Counted from the first letter of the stretch, positions 32,287-42,517 are shown. The stretch is 64,000 nucleotides of DNA from Anoxybacillus amylolyticus (GCF_001634285.1 NZ_CP015438.1:2770745-2834744), one strand, 5' to 3'. Translations and numbers: made by a program. The notes: generated by a model not told the origin, from the letters alone.

Positions 32287-32895
32287 TTAAGCGAATGCTA
32301 AAATGGCACGGATGCCAACGATCGAAAGCGCGACGAAAATCGCCATTGTCACATATGTAAAAATCTGTTGTGAACGTGGCGTCACCGTAAGTCCCCAGCT
32401 TACACAGAAAGACCATAACCCGTTGGCAAAATGGAAGACCGTTGACACAATTCCGACGATGTAAAAACCAAGCATGAACGGGTTGTCCACAATGTTAGCC
32501 ATCATATCGTAGTTTACTTCTGCTCCAATTGCTGCTTGCACGCGCGTTTCCCAGACGTGCCACGTCACGAAGATAAGCGTAATTACGCCTGTCAATCGTT
32601 GTAGCATGAACATCCAGTTGCGGAAATAGCCGTATCTGCTCACATTATTTTGTGCTGTAAAAGCAATATAGAGTCCGTAAATGGCGTGAAACACTAGCGG
32701 AAGGAAAATAATAAAAATTTCTAAAAAGTAGCGGAACGGTAAATTCCCCATGAATGAAGCCGCACGGTTAAACGCTTCCGGACCTTGTGTTGCAAAATGA
32801 TTAACAATTAAATGCTGCGTCAAAAAAAGACCGACTGGAATCACTCCTAGCAATGAATGAAGCCGACGATAAAAAAATTCGCGATTTCCTGCCAT
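32287..32895 (-). CDS. sdhC: Succinate dehydrogenase cytochrome b558 subunit
   Basis: A 202-residue membrane anchor with five predicted helices binding two haems and menaquinone. The start at 32895 (MAGNREFFYRRLHSLL) has GGGGG upstream and gives exactly the B. subtilis length. Histidines in LTQHLIVNHF, LVFHAIYG, TWHVWE and TVFHFANG are candidate haem ligands. First gene of sdhCAB. Confidence 0.96.
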   Translation of the reverse strand: MAGNREFFYRRLHSLLGVIPVGLFLTQHLIVNHFATQGPEAFNRAASFMGNLPFRYFLEIFIIFLPLVFHAIYGLYIAFTAQNNVSRYGYFRNWMFMLQRLTGVITLIFVTWHVWETRVQAAIGAEVNYDMMANIVDNPFMLGFYIVGIVSTVFHFANGLWSFCVSWGLTVTPRSQQIFTYVTMAIFVALSIVGIRAILAFA

Positions 32896-33009
32896 ATAAT
32901 GAACCCCCTTTTTTGAAATAGTGACAACGAAGAAAGCGCACTCCCCATCCACACTCGTTGACTAACGGAACTGTAAATGCTTCCATTTCCATTAATCATG
33001 GTCACATCC

Positions 33010-33038
33010 ATTGTACTCCCATCTAGTAGTAGCGTCAA
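33010..33038 (-). promoter_or_regulatory. SigA-type promoter of sdhCAB
   Basis: Minus strand TTGACG (33033-33038), 17-base spacer, TACAAT (33010-33015), about 115 bases upstream of sdhC. Two near-consensus boxes at ideal spacing. Confidence 0.75.
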
Positions 33039-33163
33039 GAAAACGAGTTCATAAAATGTTCAATCATTCGAAAATTAAAACAATAAACACCGAAAAATCG
33101 AAAGAAAATTACTGATTTCTCCGGTTTGTTCGGCTATAATGATGGTAGAAAGAGGGGAAGTCT

Positions 33164-33640
33164 GTGAAAAACGTATCTTTTCAACAGCAACATGAAACGC
33201 TCGAATCGATTACCGTGCCTGGCTTCGGCTACGAACTTCTTCGTGAAGTATTACTTCCAGATTTGCTTGGAAAAGAAACCACTAGCATTTTATATTGGGC
33301 AGGAAAGCGGCTCGCCCGACAATATCCACTCGATACATTCGAAGAAATCATCGCTTTTTTTGCTAAAGCCGGTTGGGGCACACTCACTGTCATAAACGAA
33401 CGGCGCGACGAGCTAGAAGTGGAATTAACGGGAGAGCTTATTGCCACACGCATATCCATGAATAATGACTGCTCGTTTTCGCTAGAAGCTGGGTTTCTTG
33501 CGCAACAAATGGAACAACAAAAACGCTGCATTGCCGAAGCATACGAACAACCGAAAAAACGGGCAAAAAAGGTCATTTTTACGATTAAATGGGATCAAAG
33601 AGATGCGGTGTTAGAGGAAACCCGTTCGACTGTCGAGTGA
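33164..33640 (+). CDS. yslB: DUF2507 protein YslB
   Basis: A 158-residue plus-strand protein of the DUF2507 family, function unknown. Recognisable are VPGFGYELLREVLLPDLLG near the start and ILYWAGKRLARQYPLDTFEEII; the fold is related to V4R-type small-molecule binding domains. A TATAAT box lies at about 33146. Same place, between sdhC and lysC, as in B. subtilis. Confidence 0.9.
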   Translation: MKNVSFQQQHETLESITVPGFGYELLREVLLPDLLGKETTSILYWAGKRLARQYPLDTFEEIIAFFAKAGWGTLTVINERRDELEVELTGELIATRISMNNDCSFSLEAGFLAQQMEQQKRCIAEAYEQPKKRAKKVIFTIKWDQRDAVLEETRSTVE

Positions 33641-33655
33641 CAGCTGAACGGGTTT
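33618..33655. terminator. Shared stem-loop between yslB and lysC
   Basis: AAACCCGTTC pairs with GAACGGGTTT (33618-33627 with 33646-33655); the yslB stop lies in the loop and lysC ends three bases beyond. No long T-run on either side, so termination strength is uncertain. Confidence 0.55.
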
Positions 33656-33658
33656 CGC

Positions 33659-34879
33659 TTACGATACAACCGCTTCTTTTTCTTCTAATTGAAAGGCTAC
33701 ATGCAACGCTTCTACCGCTGCGACCATTTTTTCTTGGGCAATGACCGTAGAAATTTTAATTTCTGATGTACTGACCATTTTCACCTCAATGCCTTTAGCT
33801 GCTAATACTTGAAACATTTGCGCCGCAACGCCTGGATTAGAAATCATACCTGAGCCGACGATGGATACTTTCGCTAGCTGGCTTTCGTGTTCTACGTCTA
33901 TTCCTTCCCACGACTGCAACACTTCCAACGTTTCTTGCAAGTCTTCGGTGTGAATGGAGAACGAAACAGAGGTCGTTTCGCTGCTCGTCGTGCTTTGAAT
34001 GATAATATCAACATTGATGCCACGGTTAGCTAGTGCTGTAAATATTGCCGGCAACGTTTGTAAGTCTTTTGGCAAATGTTGTACGGTTACTCTCGTTACT
34101 TGGTCTTCAAATGCAATGCCTCGAACAATTAAATGTTGCTCCATCGAAACTTCCTCCTTCACGATTGTGCCAGATTCCTCGGCCATGCTCGAACGAACTT
34201 CAAGCGGTACTTGGTAATTTTTCGCGAACTCTACTGCGCGCGGATGCAAAACGCCAGCTCCTAAATTCGCCAGCTCTAACATCTCATCATAAGAAATTTC
34301 TTGCAATTTTCGGGCTTGTTTCACATAGCGCGGGTCGGTCGTAAATACGCCGGTAACATCGGTGTAAATGTCGCATTTTTCTGCTTCTAGCGCCGCGGCA
34401 AGCGCCACTGCCGTCGTATCTGAGCCTCCGCGGCCGAGCGTTGTAATCTCACCATCTGTTGTCACTCCTTGGAATCCAGCGACAATAACTACTTTTCCTT
34501 CCTGCAAATGAGCCTTGATTCGCGCAGTATCAATATGCGAGATCCGGGCGTTACCATGTACCGCTTCTGTTTGAATTCCTGCTTGCCAACCAGTTAACGA
34601 TACTGCCCGTTGTCCTTTTGCTTCTAATGCCATCGCTAAAAGCGCAATGCTTACTTGTTCCCCAGTAGACAAAAGCATGTCCATTTCTCGTTTGTTCGGA
34701 TGATTTGTAAGTTGCTTTGCAAGTTGAACAAGTTCATCCGTTGTTTTTCCCATCGCAGAAACAACGACAACGACTTCTTTTCCATTGTTCACTTCCGCTA
34801 TCACTCGATTGGCGACGTGTTGAATCCGCTCAATCGAGCCGACGGATGTTCCTCCAAATTTTTGTACAATAATTCCCAT
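33659..34879 (-). CDS. lysC: Lysine-responsive aspartokinase
   Basis: Phosphorylates aspartate, the entry to lysine, threonine and methionine. KFGGTSVGS (9-17) is the kinase signature, DIYTDVTGVFTTDPR the substrate region, and two ACT domains fill the C-terminus (TRVTVQHLPKDLQTLPAIF and KVSIVGSGMISNPGVAAQMF). I chose ATG 34879 (MGIIVQKFGG) because GGATGGGG can serve as ribosome site; ATG 34888 lacks spacing. An internal start for a separate beta subunit, known in Bacillus, is likely but not resolved. Confidence 0.94.
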   Translation of the reverse strand: MGIIVQKFGGTSVGSIERIQHVANRVIAEVNNGKEVVVVVSAMGKTTDELVQLAKQLTNHPNKREMDMLLSTGEQVSIALLAMALEAKGQRAVSLTGWQAGIQTEAVHGNARISHIDTARIKAHLQEGKVVIVAGFQGVTTDGEITTLGRGGSDTTAVALAAALEAEKCDIYTDVTGVFTTDPRYVKQARKLQEISYDEMLELANLGAGVLHPRAVEFAKNYQVPLEVRSSMAEESGTIVKEEVSMEQHLIVRGIAFEDQVTRVTVQHLPKDLQTLPAIFTALANRGINVDIIIQSTTSSETTSVSFSIHTEDLQETLEVLQSWEGIDVEHESQLAKVSIVGSGMISNPGVAAQMFQVLAAKGIEVKMVSTSEIKISTVIAQEKMVAAVEALHVAFQLEEKEAVVS

Positions 34880-34924
34880 TTTCCCCATCCTTTATTCTAT
34901 GGTGTTTCTATACCGGTATAGAAA

Positions 34925-34959
34925 AGAAAAAACAGCAATGAGAGGCTTCTCATTGCTGT
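34925..34959 (-). terminator. Riboswitch-controlled terminator of lysC
   Basis: ACAGCAATGAGAAG pairs with CTCTCATTGCTGT (34932-34959) followed by TTTTTTC on the minus strand, 45 bases upstream of lysC. It is the expression platform of the lysine riboswitch. Confidence 0.9.
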
Positions 34960-35165
34960 GGCGAAACAAAAAACTCGTTCCACACAGTGAGATAGCGCTC
35001 CAAGATGAATCCATCTTGACAGTCCTACATTTCTTCAACGCAGAACCAGCAGGAAAAGCAATGAGACTTTCCCCACTTCGGCGACGCTCCCCTTTCAACA
35101 TTCCTCTTCAGAACTCATTTTCCTCCGAATGTCTACTCTTGAAGTTCGCACCTCTATCATCACTT
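34960..35165 (-). promoter_or_regulatory. Lysine riboswitch (L-box)
   Basis: Minus strand contains the conserved L-box blocks in order: GATAGAGGTGCGAACTTC, AAGAGTA, GAAAGGGGAGCGTCGCCGAAG (written in part), TGCTGGTTCTGC and GGACTGTCA. Lysine binding should favour the downstream terminator and lower lysC expression. Boundaries are approximate. Confidence 0.93.
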
Positions 35166-35201
35166 TCGTGTTCGAAAGCGTATAAATATTCAGTTATGTG
35201 A

Positions 35202-35230
35202 ATTATAACAATTTTTTTCCCGTTTGACAA
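35202..35230 (-). promoter_or_regulatory. SigA-type promoter of the lysC leader
   Basis: Minus strand TTGTCA (35225-35230), 17-base spacer, TATAAT (35202-35207), about 35 bases upstream of the riboswitch. Confidence 0.8.
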
Positions 35231-35240
35231 TTCCTTTTGC

Positions 35241-37028
35241 TTATTTTCCATCATATTCTTGTAGCTTTTCAAATACTTTTTCCGCCACATGCCATGGAAC
35301 GCCTGCTTTTTGCAATTCTTCGATGCTCGCTTCTTTCATCTGTCTCACGGAGCCAAAATATTGCAAGAGCGCTTTTTTTCGTTTTTCCCCAACACCTGGA
35401 ATATCGTCTAATATCGACTGAAACATCGTTTTTCCACGCGTCTGCCGATGAAACGTGACGGCAAATCGATGCACTTCTTCTTGAATGCGCTGCAATAAAT
35501 AAAATTCTTGGCTATGGCGCGGAAGTGGTACAATTTGTGGTGGGTCGCCCATGAGTAACTCCGACGTCCGATGCCGGTCATCTTTGGCAAGACCTGCTAA
35601 TGGTATGTCTAGTCCAAGTTCATTTTCTAACACATCGCGAACAGCAGCTAAATGTCCTTTTCCTCCGTCAATGAGAATAAGGTCAGGAAGCGGGAGGCTC
35701 TCTTTAAGCACACGCGTATAGCGACGGCGCACAACTTCACGCATCGATTCATAGTCATCAGGACCTTGGACCGTTTTAATTTTATATTTTCGATATTCCT
35801 TTTTCACTGGTTTCCCATCGATAAAAACAACCATCGCTGAAACTGGATCCGTCCCGTGAATATTAGAATTATCAAACGCCTCGATTCGATGTGGAACAGC
35901 AATTCCTAGCGCCTTTCCTAAGTTTTCGACCGCCTTAATCGTCCGTTCTTCATCACGCTGCACAAAATAAAATTTCTCTTTTAATGCCAGTGCCGCATTT
36001 TTGCACGCTAAATCAACTAATTCTTTTTTCTTTCCTGATTTCGGTTGCGTCACTTTGACTTCGAGAAGCTGCTCCGCCAACTCACCATCTACTTCTTGCG
36101 GTAAAACGACCTCCTTCGGTTTCAAGTGGTTGGCTCTTTCGTAAAACTGTCCTAAAAACGTCAACAGTTCTTCGTCGGGATCTTGGTACAACGGAAATAT
36201 GGAAACGTCACGCTCAATAAGCTTACCTTGGCGGATAAAAAACACTTGCACGCACATCCACCCTTTATCGTACGCATAACCGAACACATCCCGATCGACA
36301 AAGTCGTTCATCGTCATTTTTTGCTTTTCCATCAACGCATCAATATAGGCGATTTGGTCACGATATTCTTTCGCCCGTTCAAATTCTAACGCTTCCGCTG
36401 CCTTCCTCATTTTTTCCGTCAACTCTTTTTTGACTGCTTGGTGTCCTCCGTTTAAAAACCGGACAATTTGGTCGACAATTTCTTTGTTTTGTTCGGCGGA
36501 AATCGGGTAAATGCACGGCGCTAAACATTGCCCTATATGGTGATATATACAGACCCGATTCGGAATTGACTCACATTTGCGCAACGGGTAAATGCGGTCG
36601 AGTAGCTTTTTCGTTTCTTTTGCTGCTTGGACGTTCGGGTACGGTCCAAAATATTTTCCGCGGTCTTTTTGCACTTTTCTTGTAATGATTAACCGTGGGT
36701 GTTCTTCCGCAGTAATTTTTAAAAACGGATAACTTTTGTCATCTTTTAACATGACATTATATTTCGGATCGTACTTTTTAATTAAATTCATTTCTAAAAT
36801 AAGCGCTTCAATGTTAGAGGATGTCACAATGTACTCAAAATCGGCCATTTCGTTCACTAGTCGCAACGTTTTTCCGTCATGTGTCCCTGTAAAATACGAA
36901 CGCACCCGATTTTTTAACACTTTCGCCTTGCCAACATAAATGACCGTTCCGTTTTTATCTTTCATCAAATAACAGCCTGGTTGTTCTGGCAAAACAGCTA
37001 GCTTTTCTTTTAAGTGATCATGCATCAT
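35241..37028 (-). CDS. uvrC: Excinuclease ABC subunit C
   Basis: The dual-incision nuclease of nucleotide excision repair, 595 residues. The GIY-YIG domain begins [26 protein letters not shown], cysteines CxxxxxxxCxxxxxxxCxxPC-like in the [19 protein letters not shown] region may hold a cluster, UVR domain is [21 protein letters not shown], the C-terminal RNase-H-like domain has [12 protein letters not shown] and [10 protein letters not shown], and a helix-hairpin-helix pair ends the protein. ATG 37028 follows TTGGAGTGG; the frame is open further upstream into the neighbour. Confidence 0.96.
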   Translation of the reverse strand: MMHDHLKEKLAVLPEQPGCYLMKDKNGTVIYVGKAKVLKNRVRSYFTGTHDGKTLRLVNEMADFEYIVTSSNIEALILEMNLIKKYDPKYNVMLKDDKSYPFLKITAEEHPRLIITRKVQKDRGKYFGPYPNVQAAKETKKLLDRIYPLRKCESIPNRVCIYHHIGQCLAPCIYPISAEQNKEIVDQIVRFLNGGHQAVKKELTEKMRKAAEALEFERAKEYRDQIAYIDALMEKQKMTMNDFVDRDVFGYAYDKGWMCVQVFFIRQGKLIERDVSIFPLYQDPDEELLTFLGQFYERANHLKPKEVVLPQEVDGELAEQLLEVKVTQPKSGKKKELVDLACKNAALALKEKFYFVQRDEERTIKAVENLGKALGIAVPHRIEAFDNSNIHGTDPVSAMVVFIDGKPVKKEYRKYKIKTVQGPDDYESMREVVRRRYTRVLKESLPLPDLILIDGGKGHLAAVRDVLENELGLDIPLAGLAKDDRHRTSELLMGDPPQIVPLPRHSQEFYLLQRIQEEVHRFAVTFHRQTRGKTMFQSILDDIPGVGEKRKKALLQYFGSVRQMKEASIEELQKAGVPWHVAEKVFEKLQEYDGK

Positions 37029-37042
37029 AACCACTCCAATGT

Positions 37043-38476
37043 TTAGTCTATCCACTCATACAACGTAATGTTCCCATACACCGGATCAACGAGCGTACTA
37101 GAATGGTACGTTTTTATTTTGCGCAAATGGCCGGTAAGCGGTACTCCTTGGGCGCGAAATCCTTTCACTACATGATCGGTCAAATAAATTTTTGTCTGTT
37201 GATAGTTTGCACGATGCTGATGAAAAAAGGAAAAATGAAGCGCTTCTTGATACGGAAACGCTACGTGTAAATAATCAAATACCCTCGCTTCTTCCCACGT
37301 ATATACAATAAACGATTCCGTCTTCTTTTGTAAATCATTCGCTAATTGATACGTAGCCGGCAACTGTTGTGCCTCCCGCAGATGGAAAATGCCGACTAGC
37401 AGCTGAACGATAATCGTTCCACTAATCAATAACCGCCTGCGTAGCAAATTATTTCGTGCCAAATAATGAATCGCTCCATAAAACAACGCCCCTTGTGCAA
37501 GCGGGAGAATGTGGCGAGGTTTATCAATGTTTTGCGCAGCTAACGCCCAGAAAAGATATGCCACCATCGTAATAAGAAACGTACGTGACACACGATTGGA
37601 GCGGTCAGATGTTAAAAACATCCATCCTAACGCTCCGAGCAGCACCATCGACTGACAAGCCATTCCAACCCAGAGGACATTAAAAATGAAAAAATGAATC
37701 GTTCGTTGCCAAAACGGCATCGGATCACTTGACACCGTCCCGCCCCACTCTTGAAAATGTCCGTTCGTAAACGAAAACGCTAATTTTAAGAAACTAATGA
37801 TGTTTCCTTCCGTCGATGCGACCGCTATCACCCAAATGAGTTGAAAAGACAACGCAATAAGAGCCAAAAATATGATACGCCGCCACTGATGGTGCTGTTT
37901 CCAATCGTTATACCATAAACACAAAAGGGCGACTACAAACGGAAGATACGAAAGGCGGATTCCGAGCAAAATCCCTAAAAAGAAAAGCGGAAGCACGTGC
38001 TCCCAAAATGTTAGCCGTTCGTGCGCCCGTTCGACTGCCCAAACGTACCACCATAAAACGGCTAACGCCGCTCCTTCTGACATCGGCTGGGTGACAATAA
38101 TCATTGCATAGCTTGCCGACTGCACAAGCGCAACAACAAGCCAAGCCGTTTCTTCTTTTCCATATTTTCGCGCTAACAAAAAAAGAGGAATGTTCGCTGA
38201 CGCGAGAAGAAGAACGTTAAAAATCACCAATGCTTTTGCTGGATTTTCAACAAATGAATGAACAATCATTCCACCCAAAATGAAATACGGGTAGCCAGGA
38301 AAATGTGGCTGCATCGACAATAAATCATAGCGATCTAAAGCAAGCACAAAATCGACTTGATCCCATGTCGCTGCGTACGGACTTGCATACATGATCTCTA
38401 TGCAAGTGACCAAAAAAAGAAATAATACTCCAAAATATGACAAATATCGATGATTTCCCAGAAAATATTGACGCAT
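37043..38476 (-). CDS. Polytopic membrane protein, GT-C glycosyltransferase-like
   Basis: A protein of 477 residues with about ten hydrophobic segments and a soluble C-terminal domain of about 100 residues. The first outside loop holds [18 protein letters not shown] and [10 protein letters not shown], resembling the acidic-residue loop of GT-C transferases that use lipid-linked sugars, followed by an arginine- and histidine-poor transmembrane core. Function is inferred from topology only. ATG 38476 is preferred over GTG 38485 because GAAGG is then properly spaced. It ends 14 bases before uvrC. It could act with the DPM1-like enzyme at 40321-41079. Confidence 0.6.
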   Translation of the reverse strand: MRQYFLGNHRYLSYFGVLFLFLVTCIEIMYASPYAATWDQVDFVLALDRYDLLSMQPHFPGYPYFILGGMIVHSFVENPAKALVIFNVLLLASANIPLFLLARKYGKEETAWLVVALVQSASYAMIIVTQPMSEGAALAVLWWYVWAVERAHERLTFWEHVLPLFFLGILLGIRLSYLPFVVALLCLWYNDWKQHHQWRRIIFLALIALSFQLIWVIAVASTEGNIISFLKLAFSFTNGHFQEWGGTVSSDPMPFWQRTIHFFIFNVLWVGMACQSMVLLGALGWMFLTSDRSNRVSRTFLITMVAYLFWALAAQNIDKPRHILPLAQGALFYGAIHYLARNNLLRRRLLISGTIIVQLLVGIFHLREAQQLPATYQLANDLQKKTESFIVYTWEEARVFDYLHVAFPYQEALHFSFFHQHRANYQQTKIYLTDHVVKGFRAQGVPLTGHLRKIKTYHSSTLVDPVYGNITLYEWID

Positions 38477-38525
38477 TTTTTTCACCTTCTACAAAGGAAA
38501 AAGTACAAGATAAGTTCTTGTACTT

Positions 38526-39458
38526 TTAAATCACATGTTTCGTTTCTGATTGAAGCGCTTCAACGTTCGTGTTTTTTTGCTTTTCGTTTTTCGCCGTTTT
38601 CGATTGACGGCTCGTAATAAGTAAATAAATGACGACAAAATAGCCGACATAGGCAATGACTTCTTCCAACGATGGCATTGAGGAATAACCGAATAGCGCT
38701 TTTAAAAACACCCCAACATCTCCTGATAATAACGGTGCTACCCCATGGTCACGCAAATAATGGTCATAATCAATCGGATGTTCCGGCAATAGCCACGTTA
38801 AATCGTACACGTGCGGCATGACACTCCCGATAATGTTTAAATCTTGCAACATCGAAATCCCTTGGACGAGTAAGCCAGCAGCAATCAAAATAATAAATGC
38901 ACCTGTAACTTGAAAAAACGTTTTTAGCGGCACACGCATCGTCCCTTTAAAGAAAATGTAGCTGACGAATGCTGCGATGACAACGCCGGTAATCGCGCCC
39001 CAGCCTTGCATGGCCGCACCGATATTTCCACCAGTAATCGCTGCAAAGAAAAATACCGTTTCTACCCCTTCACGAAGCACGACTAAAAACGAGTGAATGA
39101 CCATGCCGACAACGTTTCCGGTCGTAATAAAACGATCCATTTTCCCTTCCACGTTTTTTTTCATCTCGCGGCTATGTTCCGCCATCCAAAACACCATTTG
39201 TGTCAATAAAAGCGCCGAAATAAACATAATCGAAATTTTTAAATATATTTCGCTGCCCATTGCGGCAAAGCCGGTAAATACGACTTGGAAAAGAAGCGCC
39301 ACCGCAACGCTGGCAACGACCGCTAAGCCAGCCCCAAGCCATACATATTTCGTATATTTCGTATGATTGACCCGTTTCAAATACGACGTAATAATACCGA
39401 CAATAAGCAATGCCTCTAACACTTCACGAAACGTAATTAACAGCGCTTGAACTTCCAT
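38526..39458 (-). CDS. FTR1-family high-affinity iron permease
   Basis: A 310-residue membrane protein with seven or so helices. The two REXXE iron-binding motifs are REVLE (11-15) and REGVE (129-133), each in a helix, the hallmark of FTR1/EfeU transporters. Further acidic signature EIYLK sits near 70. A short cytoplasmic charged tail ends the protein. It is cotranscribed with the gene at 39474 under a Fur box. Probably imports ferric or oxidised ferrous iron; no EfeB peroxidase gene is next to it. Confidence 0.92.
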   Translation of the reverse strand: MEVQALLITFREVLEALLIVGIITSYLKRVNHTKYTKYVWLGAGLAVVASVAVALLFQVVFTGFAAMGSEIYLKISIMFISALLLTQMVFWMAEHSREMKKNVEGKMDRFITTGNVVGMVIHSFLVVLREGVETVFFFAAITGGNIGAAMQGWGAITGVVIAAFVSYIFFKGTMRVPLKTFFQVTGAFIILIAAGLLVQGISMLQDLNIIGSVMPHVYDLTWLLPEHPIDYDHYLRDHGVAPLLSGDVGVFLKALFGYSSMPSLEEVIAYVGYFVVIYLLITSRQSKTAKNEKQKNTNVEALQSETKHVI

Positions 39459-39473
39459 CGCTCGTTCCCCTTT

Positions 39474-40232
39474 CTATGCACGTTTCCGTCGCACGGAATA
39501 CACAACAACCCCAACAATGACAATTACAAGTACAGCAATCGGAATCCAGTTTTTCGCCTTAGATAAATCGGTCCATTCTTTTTTCTCTACCGCTTCTGGC
39601 TTTTCGACTGCCGACTCGGAAAAATGACCAACTTTTAAGCTTTTTAACCCGAATTGCTTTTGTAATGTTGTTAAAATCATTTCTTTGCTTTTCTTAAACT
39701 GTTCAATATTCGATTGTTTTTTTCCGACGCCAAACAATCCTGGATTTCCTAACGATTGGAGCGCGTTGTCAAATTCTTTTTTTAGCTGTTGATCAAGCAC
39801 CGCATCTTTTGCTTGAATCGATGGGGAAAGCGCTTCGTATGTAGCAAATGCTTTCGCTAGTAACCGTTTGCTTGTATCGTACTGTTCAAAATTTTTCTCA
39901 ATGTTTTCTAGTCTTCTTGCGATGTTTAGCACTAAAATTTTTTTCATATCTTCTAAGACAGCATTCTTGTCTTTCGCCGCAATAGCTTTTAATACCGCTT
40001 CGGACGGCTCTTTCCCCATATGCATATCCAGTTCTTCTTTTACCGTTTCAAAAATCGTTTTCGCCTCGGCAAAATTTGGTGGATTCTCGTTTAACTTTTC
40101 CGCCATTTGCTTATACACTTCCGCCACTTTTTCTTCGTTCGGGTCTCCGTATGAATAAGCAAAAGCAGTCATCGGCACATGGGTGAGAATGAATATCAAC
40201 GATATCAAAAAAAATAGACGTAGCTTTTTCAT
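39474..40232 (-). CDS. Membrane-anchored extracellular partner of the FTR1 permease
   Basis: A 252-residue protein with signal peptide (cleavage likely after AFA, residue 25), a helical extracellular domain, and a C-terminal membrane helix (about 228-246) with a RRKRA stop-transfer tail. The helical part contains AAKDKNAVLEDMKKIL ... NFEQYDTSKRLLAKAFATYEAL, which resembles the repeats of the lipoprotein at 43584. Probably presents iron to the permease; it lies 15 bases upstream of it. No recognised EfeO HXXE motif is seen. Function inferred from context. Confidence 0.65.
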   Translation of the reverse strand: MKKLRLFFLISLIFILTHVPMTAFAYSYGDPNEEKVAEVYKQMAEKLNENPPNFAEAKTIFETVKEELDMHMGKEPSEAVLKAIAAKDKNAVLEDMKKILVLNIARRLENIEKNFEQYDTSKRLLAKAFATYEALSPSIQAKDAVLDQQLKKEFDNALQSLGNPGLFGVGKKQSNIEQFKKSKEMILTTLQKQFGLKSLKVGHFSESAVEKPEAVEKKEWTDLSKAKNWIPIAVLVIVIVGVVVYSVRRKRA

Positions 40233-40259
40233 TCGTTTTCGTCCCCTCCTATACTTTCA

Positions 40260-40288
40260 ATGATAATGATTATCATATTTCTTGTCAA
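40260..40288 (-). promoter_or_regulatory. Promoter of the FTR1 operon with perfect Fur box
   Basis: Minus strand TTGACA (40283-40288), 17-base spacer, TATCAT (40260-40265). The spacer and -10 are covered by TGATAATGATTATCA (40261-40275), a perfect 7-1-7 inverted repeat, the Bacillus Fur core. Repression by Fur with iron is expected. Confidence 0.9.
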
Positions 40289-40320
40289 TAGAACGAAGGG
40301 AGGACGTCCTTCCTTCGTTC

Positions 40321-41079
40321 TTAAGACACTTTTTCATCGACATCTGGCAACACATGAGCAGAACGGTCAATTGCTACTTTTTGCACCGGCCGTTTCATTT
40401 CTCTCCAAATTGCTGGAAGCACCGCCTTCATATACGCTCCAAACTTAATAAACGATTGCCCTGTTGTCCGCACTTTATAGCGAATGGGCACTTCTTTCAT
40501 CCGAAATCCTTTTCGAACTAAATTTAGTGTCAACACTTGGGCATAATTGTAATCATGAATAATGTCGGCATGTTCCATCGCTTGCCGCGAAAAAGCACGC
40601 ATGCCAGATTGGCCATCGTAAATCCACGTTCGCAACAAAAGCGATTGGAGCACTGTAAAACAATAATTGCCCATCCGGCGGTGCCATTTCATTCCGCGAA
40701 TCTCCCCGAGAAACCGCGATCCCATCGTATAGTCTGCTTCTCCTTTAAAAATAGGGGCAAGCAACTCCGGAATTTGTTCAGCAGGGTATTCATTATCAGC
40801 ATCAATCATGACGCCGATATCGGCGCCAAGATGAAGGCATTGTTGCAATCCTTGTCGGACAGCCGCACCAAGCCCGCTATTTCGGGACATCTGATACACG
40901 TAATCCGCGCCTGCCTCTTTCGCGACTTCTACGGTCCGATCGGTGGAGCCGTCATCAATGACGAGCACACGCACTTCTATACATGGATGAAAATGGCGTG
41001 GAACACTGCGAATCACTTCACCTATAGACTGTTCTTCATTATATGCTGGTAAAAAGACGATCACTTTTTGCGTTTTCAT
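40321..41079 (-). CDS. Family 2 glycosyltransferase, dolichol-phosphate-mannose-synthase-like
   Basis: A 252-residue cytoplasmic GT-A enzyme. LPAYNEEQSIGEVIRSV starts the nucleotide-sugar fold, VLVIDDGSTDRTVEVA binds UDP/GDP, MIDADNEYP carries the DxD-type metal site, and GSRFLGEIRGMKWHRR then IYDGQSGMRAFSR are acceptor signatures. No membrane helix at the C-terminus. It would transfer a sugar to a polyprenyl phosphate, possibly for a GT-C enzyme. It overlaps the upstream gene by 41 bases. Confidence 0.85.
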   Translation of the reverse strand: MKTQKVIVFLPAYNEEQSIGEVIRSVPRHFHPCIEVRVLVIDDGSTDRTVEVAKEAGADYVYQMSRNSGLGAAVRQGLQQCLHLGADIGVMIDADNEYPAEQIPELLAPIFKGEADYTMGSRFLGEIRGMKWHRRMGNYCFTVLQSLLLRTWIYDGQSGMRAFSRQAMEHADIIHDYNYAQVLTLNLVRKGFRMKEVPIRYKVRTTGQSFIKFGAYMKAVLPAIWREMKRPVQKVAIDRSAHVLPDVDEKVS

Positions 41080-42517
41080 CGTTCCCCTTCTTTCGTATTG
41101 CCTCTGTTAATACTGGACCACGGCTATGGCTCGGGTATGGCGCACCTAATAAATAAGCAATTGTCGGGGCGACCGATACCAAGCTTTTTTTCTCTTCCAC
41201 TCGCTTTCCGCGCTCAATCGCAGGACCATACATAAAAAATGGCACGTAGCGCTCTCCTTCGTCTAAATGACCGTGCCCTCCAATGCCATCTGCTTGCCCA
41301 TGATCTGCACAAATAATGATTGTCGCATTGTTGAGTTTTCCTTTTGCTTCAAGCCATTCCACATACTCTCTAATTAAACCATCTGCTTCTTCAATTTTTT
41401 GGATGTATTCATCGTACAATACACCACGGCTATGACCAGTCTGATCCGTTGCAATCAACTGCACGATAAACAAATCTGGATCTTGTTCCTCCATCACCAG
41501 TTTTGCACGCTCGATAATGTTGCGGTCTGCGACATCGTTATGCATCACAGCCGTTACCGTTTCTACATCGTCGCCGAACGAATCGACAAGATGGGTGATG
41601 CCAAGAAGCCGTCCTTTTTTCCCGACTTTTCGTAACGAATCAAAAATACTTTCCACGTTTATCCCTAGCTTCCACACCATATTCGAACGAATGCCGTGTT
41701 CAAACGGATATGTTCCCGTAAACATAGACGTAAAGCAGACGACAGTACGAGCGGGATAGACGGTTTCCATTTGCGTAAATTCCGTACCGTTTGCTCGTAA
41801 CGATTTTAAAAACGGAGCGTTTGCCTGTTCAAATCGATCTTTTCGCATTCCATCGATGACGATGACAATCACTTTGTCATTGATCGCTGTCGTTGGAACA
41901 GCGTTATTCGTATACGTGACAATTTCTTTCGGTTTCCAGTCAAACAAATTCGCATGAAGTAGCCACGCAAACAAAAAAACTGCGAAATAAAAGACGGCAA
42001 GCTGTCCAAGTGGAACAGACGGTTGTTCATACGCCCACTGCCATAGCGACAATAAAAGCAAAAACTTTGGCAGCTGTTCTTGGGCATTGCCGCTTGTCGA
42101 ATCGCTATTTTTTAATACAAGCTTCCAAAAGCGAGTAAAATTCCACCACGTCGTCCCAATGCGCAAATGATAATAAAGCGTTCCCCAAAAAAAGACGGTG
42201 AAGAAAAAATAAAGCCCAACCGCCAATAATAGCAGCTTCACATCAGCAAACGACCAAACGATTAAAAACGCTACATATGGAATCCATAAGTAATTTCGTA
42301 AAAAGAGCGGAAAATCATAAACATAATAAATCGCAAAAAGAGGAAGAACAAATAACGCACTTAGCAAAAGCAACTGAAGATGATGAACGTTGCGTATGTC
42401 CGGCAGATGGTACAACATCATCGTCCCGATGACAAAAATCGGCGTAAACGGCTTCCCCTCATTCAGCAAATTCCAGCAACGGGCAGCTATTTTTTCAAAT
42501 GCAGATGCTTTCTTCAT
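41039..42517 (-). CDS. Membrane-bound phosphodiesterase/nucleotide pyrophosphatase-like (alkaline phosphatase superfamily)
   Basis: A 492-residue protein with about six membrane helices in the first 190 residues, then an extracellular alkaline-phosphatase-fold domain. Metal and nucleophile sites: VIVIDGMRKDRF, YPARTVVCFTSMFTGTYPFEHG (Thr nucleophile region), TDQTGHSRG and ADHGQADGIGGHGH. This resembles nucleotide pyrophosphatases or phosphoethanolamine-type transferases; I cannot tell which substrate. Overlaps both neighbours, so it is in one operon with the epimerase and glycosyltransferase. Confidence 0.75.
   Translation of the reverse strand: MKKASAFEKIAARCWNLLNEGKPFTPIFVIGTMMLYHLPDIRNVHHLQLLLLSALFVLPLFAIYYVYDFPLFLRNYLWIPYVAFLIVWSFADVKLLLLAVGLYFFFTVFFWGTLYYHLRIGTTWWNFTRFWKLVLKNSDSTSGNAQEQLPKFLLLLSLWQWAYEQPSVPLGQLAVFYFAVFLFAWLLHANLFDWKPKEIVTYTNNAVPTTAINDKVIVIVIDGMRKDRFEQANAPFLKSLRANGTEFTQMETVYPARTVVCFTSMFTGTYPFEHGIRSNMVWKLGINVESIFDSLRKVGKKGRLLGITHLVDSFGDDVETVTAVMHNDVADRNIIERAKLVMEEQDPDLFIVQLIATDQTGHSRGVLYDEYIQKIEEADGLIREYVEWLEAKGKLNNATIIICADHGQADGIGGHGHLDEGERYVPFFMYGPAIERGKRVEEKKSLVSVAPTIAYLLGAPYPSHSRGPVLTEAIRKKGNDENAKSDRLFTSI

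Noticed and set aside
36550..36950. Possible small plus-strand genes inside uvrC and other long genes
   Set aside because: They are antisense shadows without ribosome sites or family resemblance.
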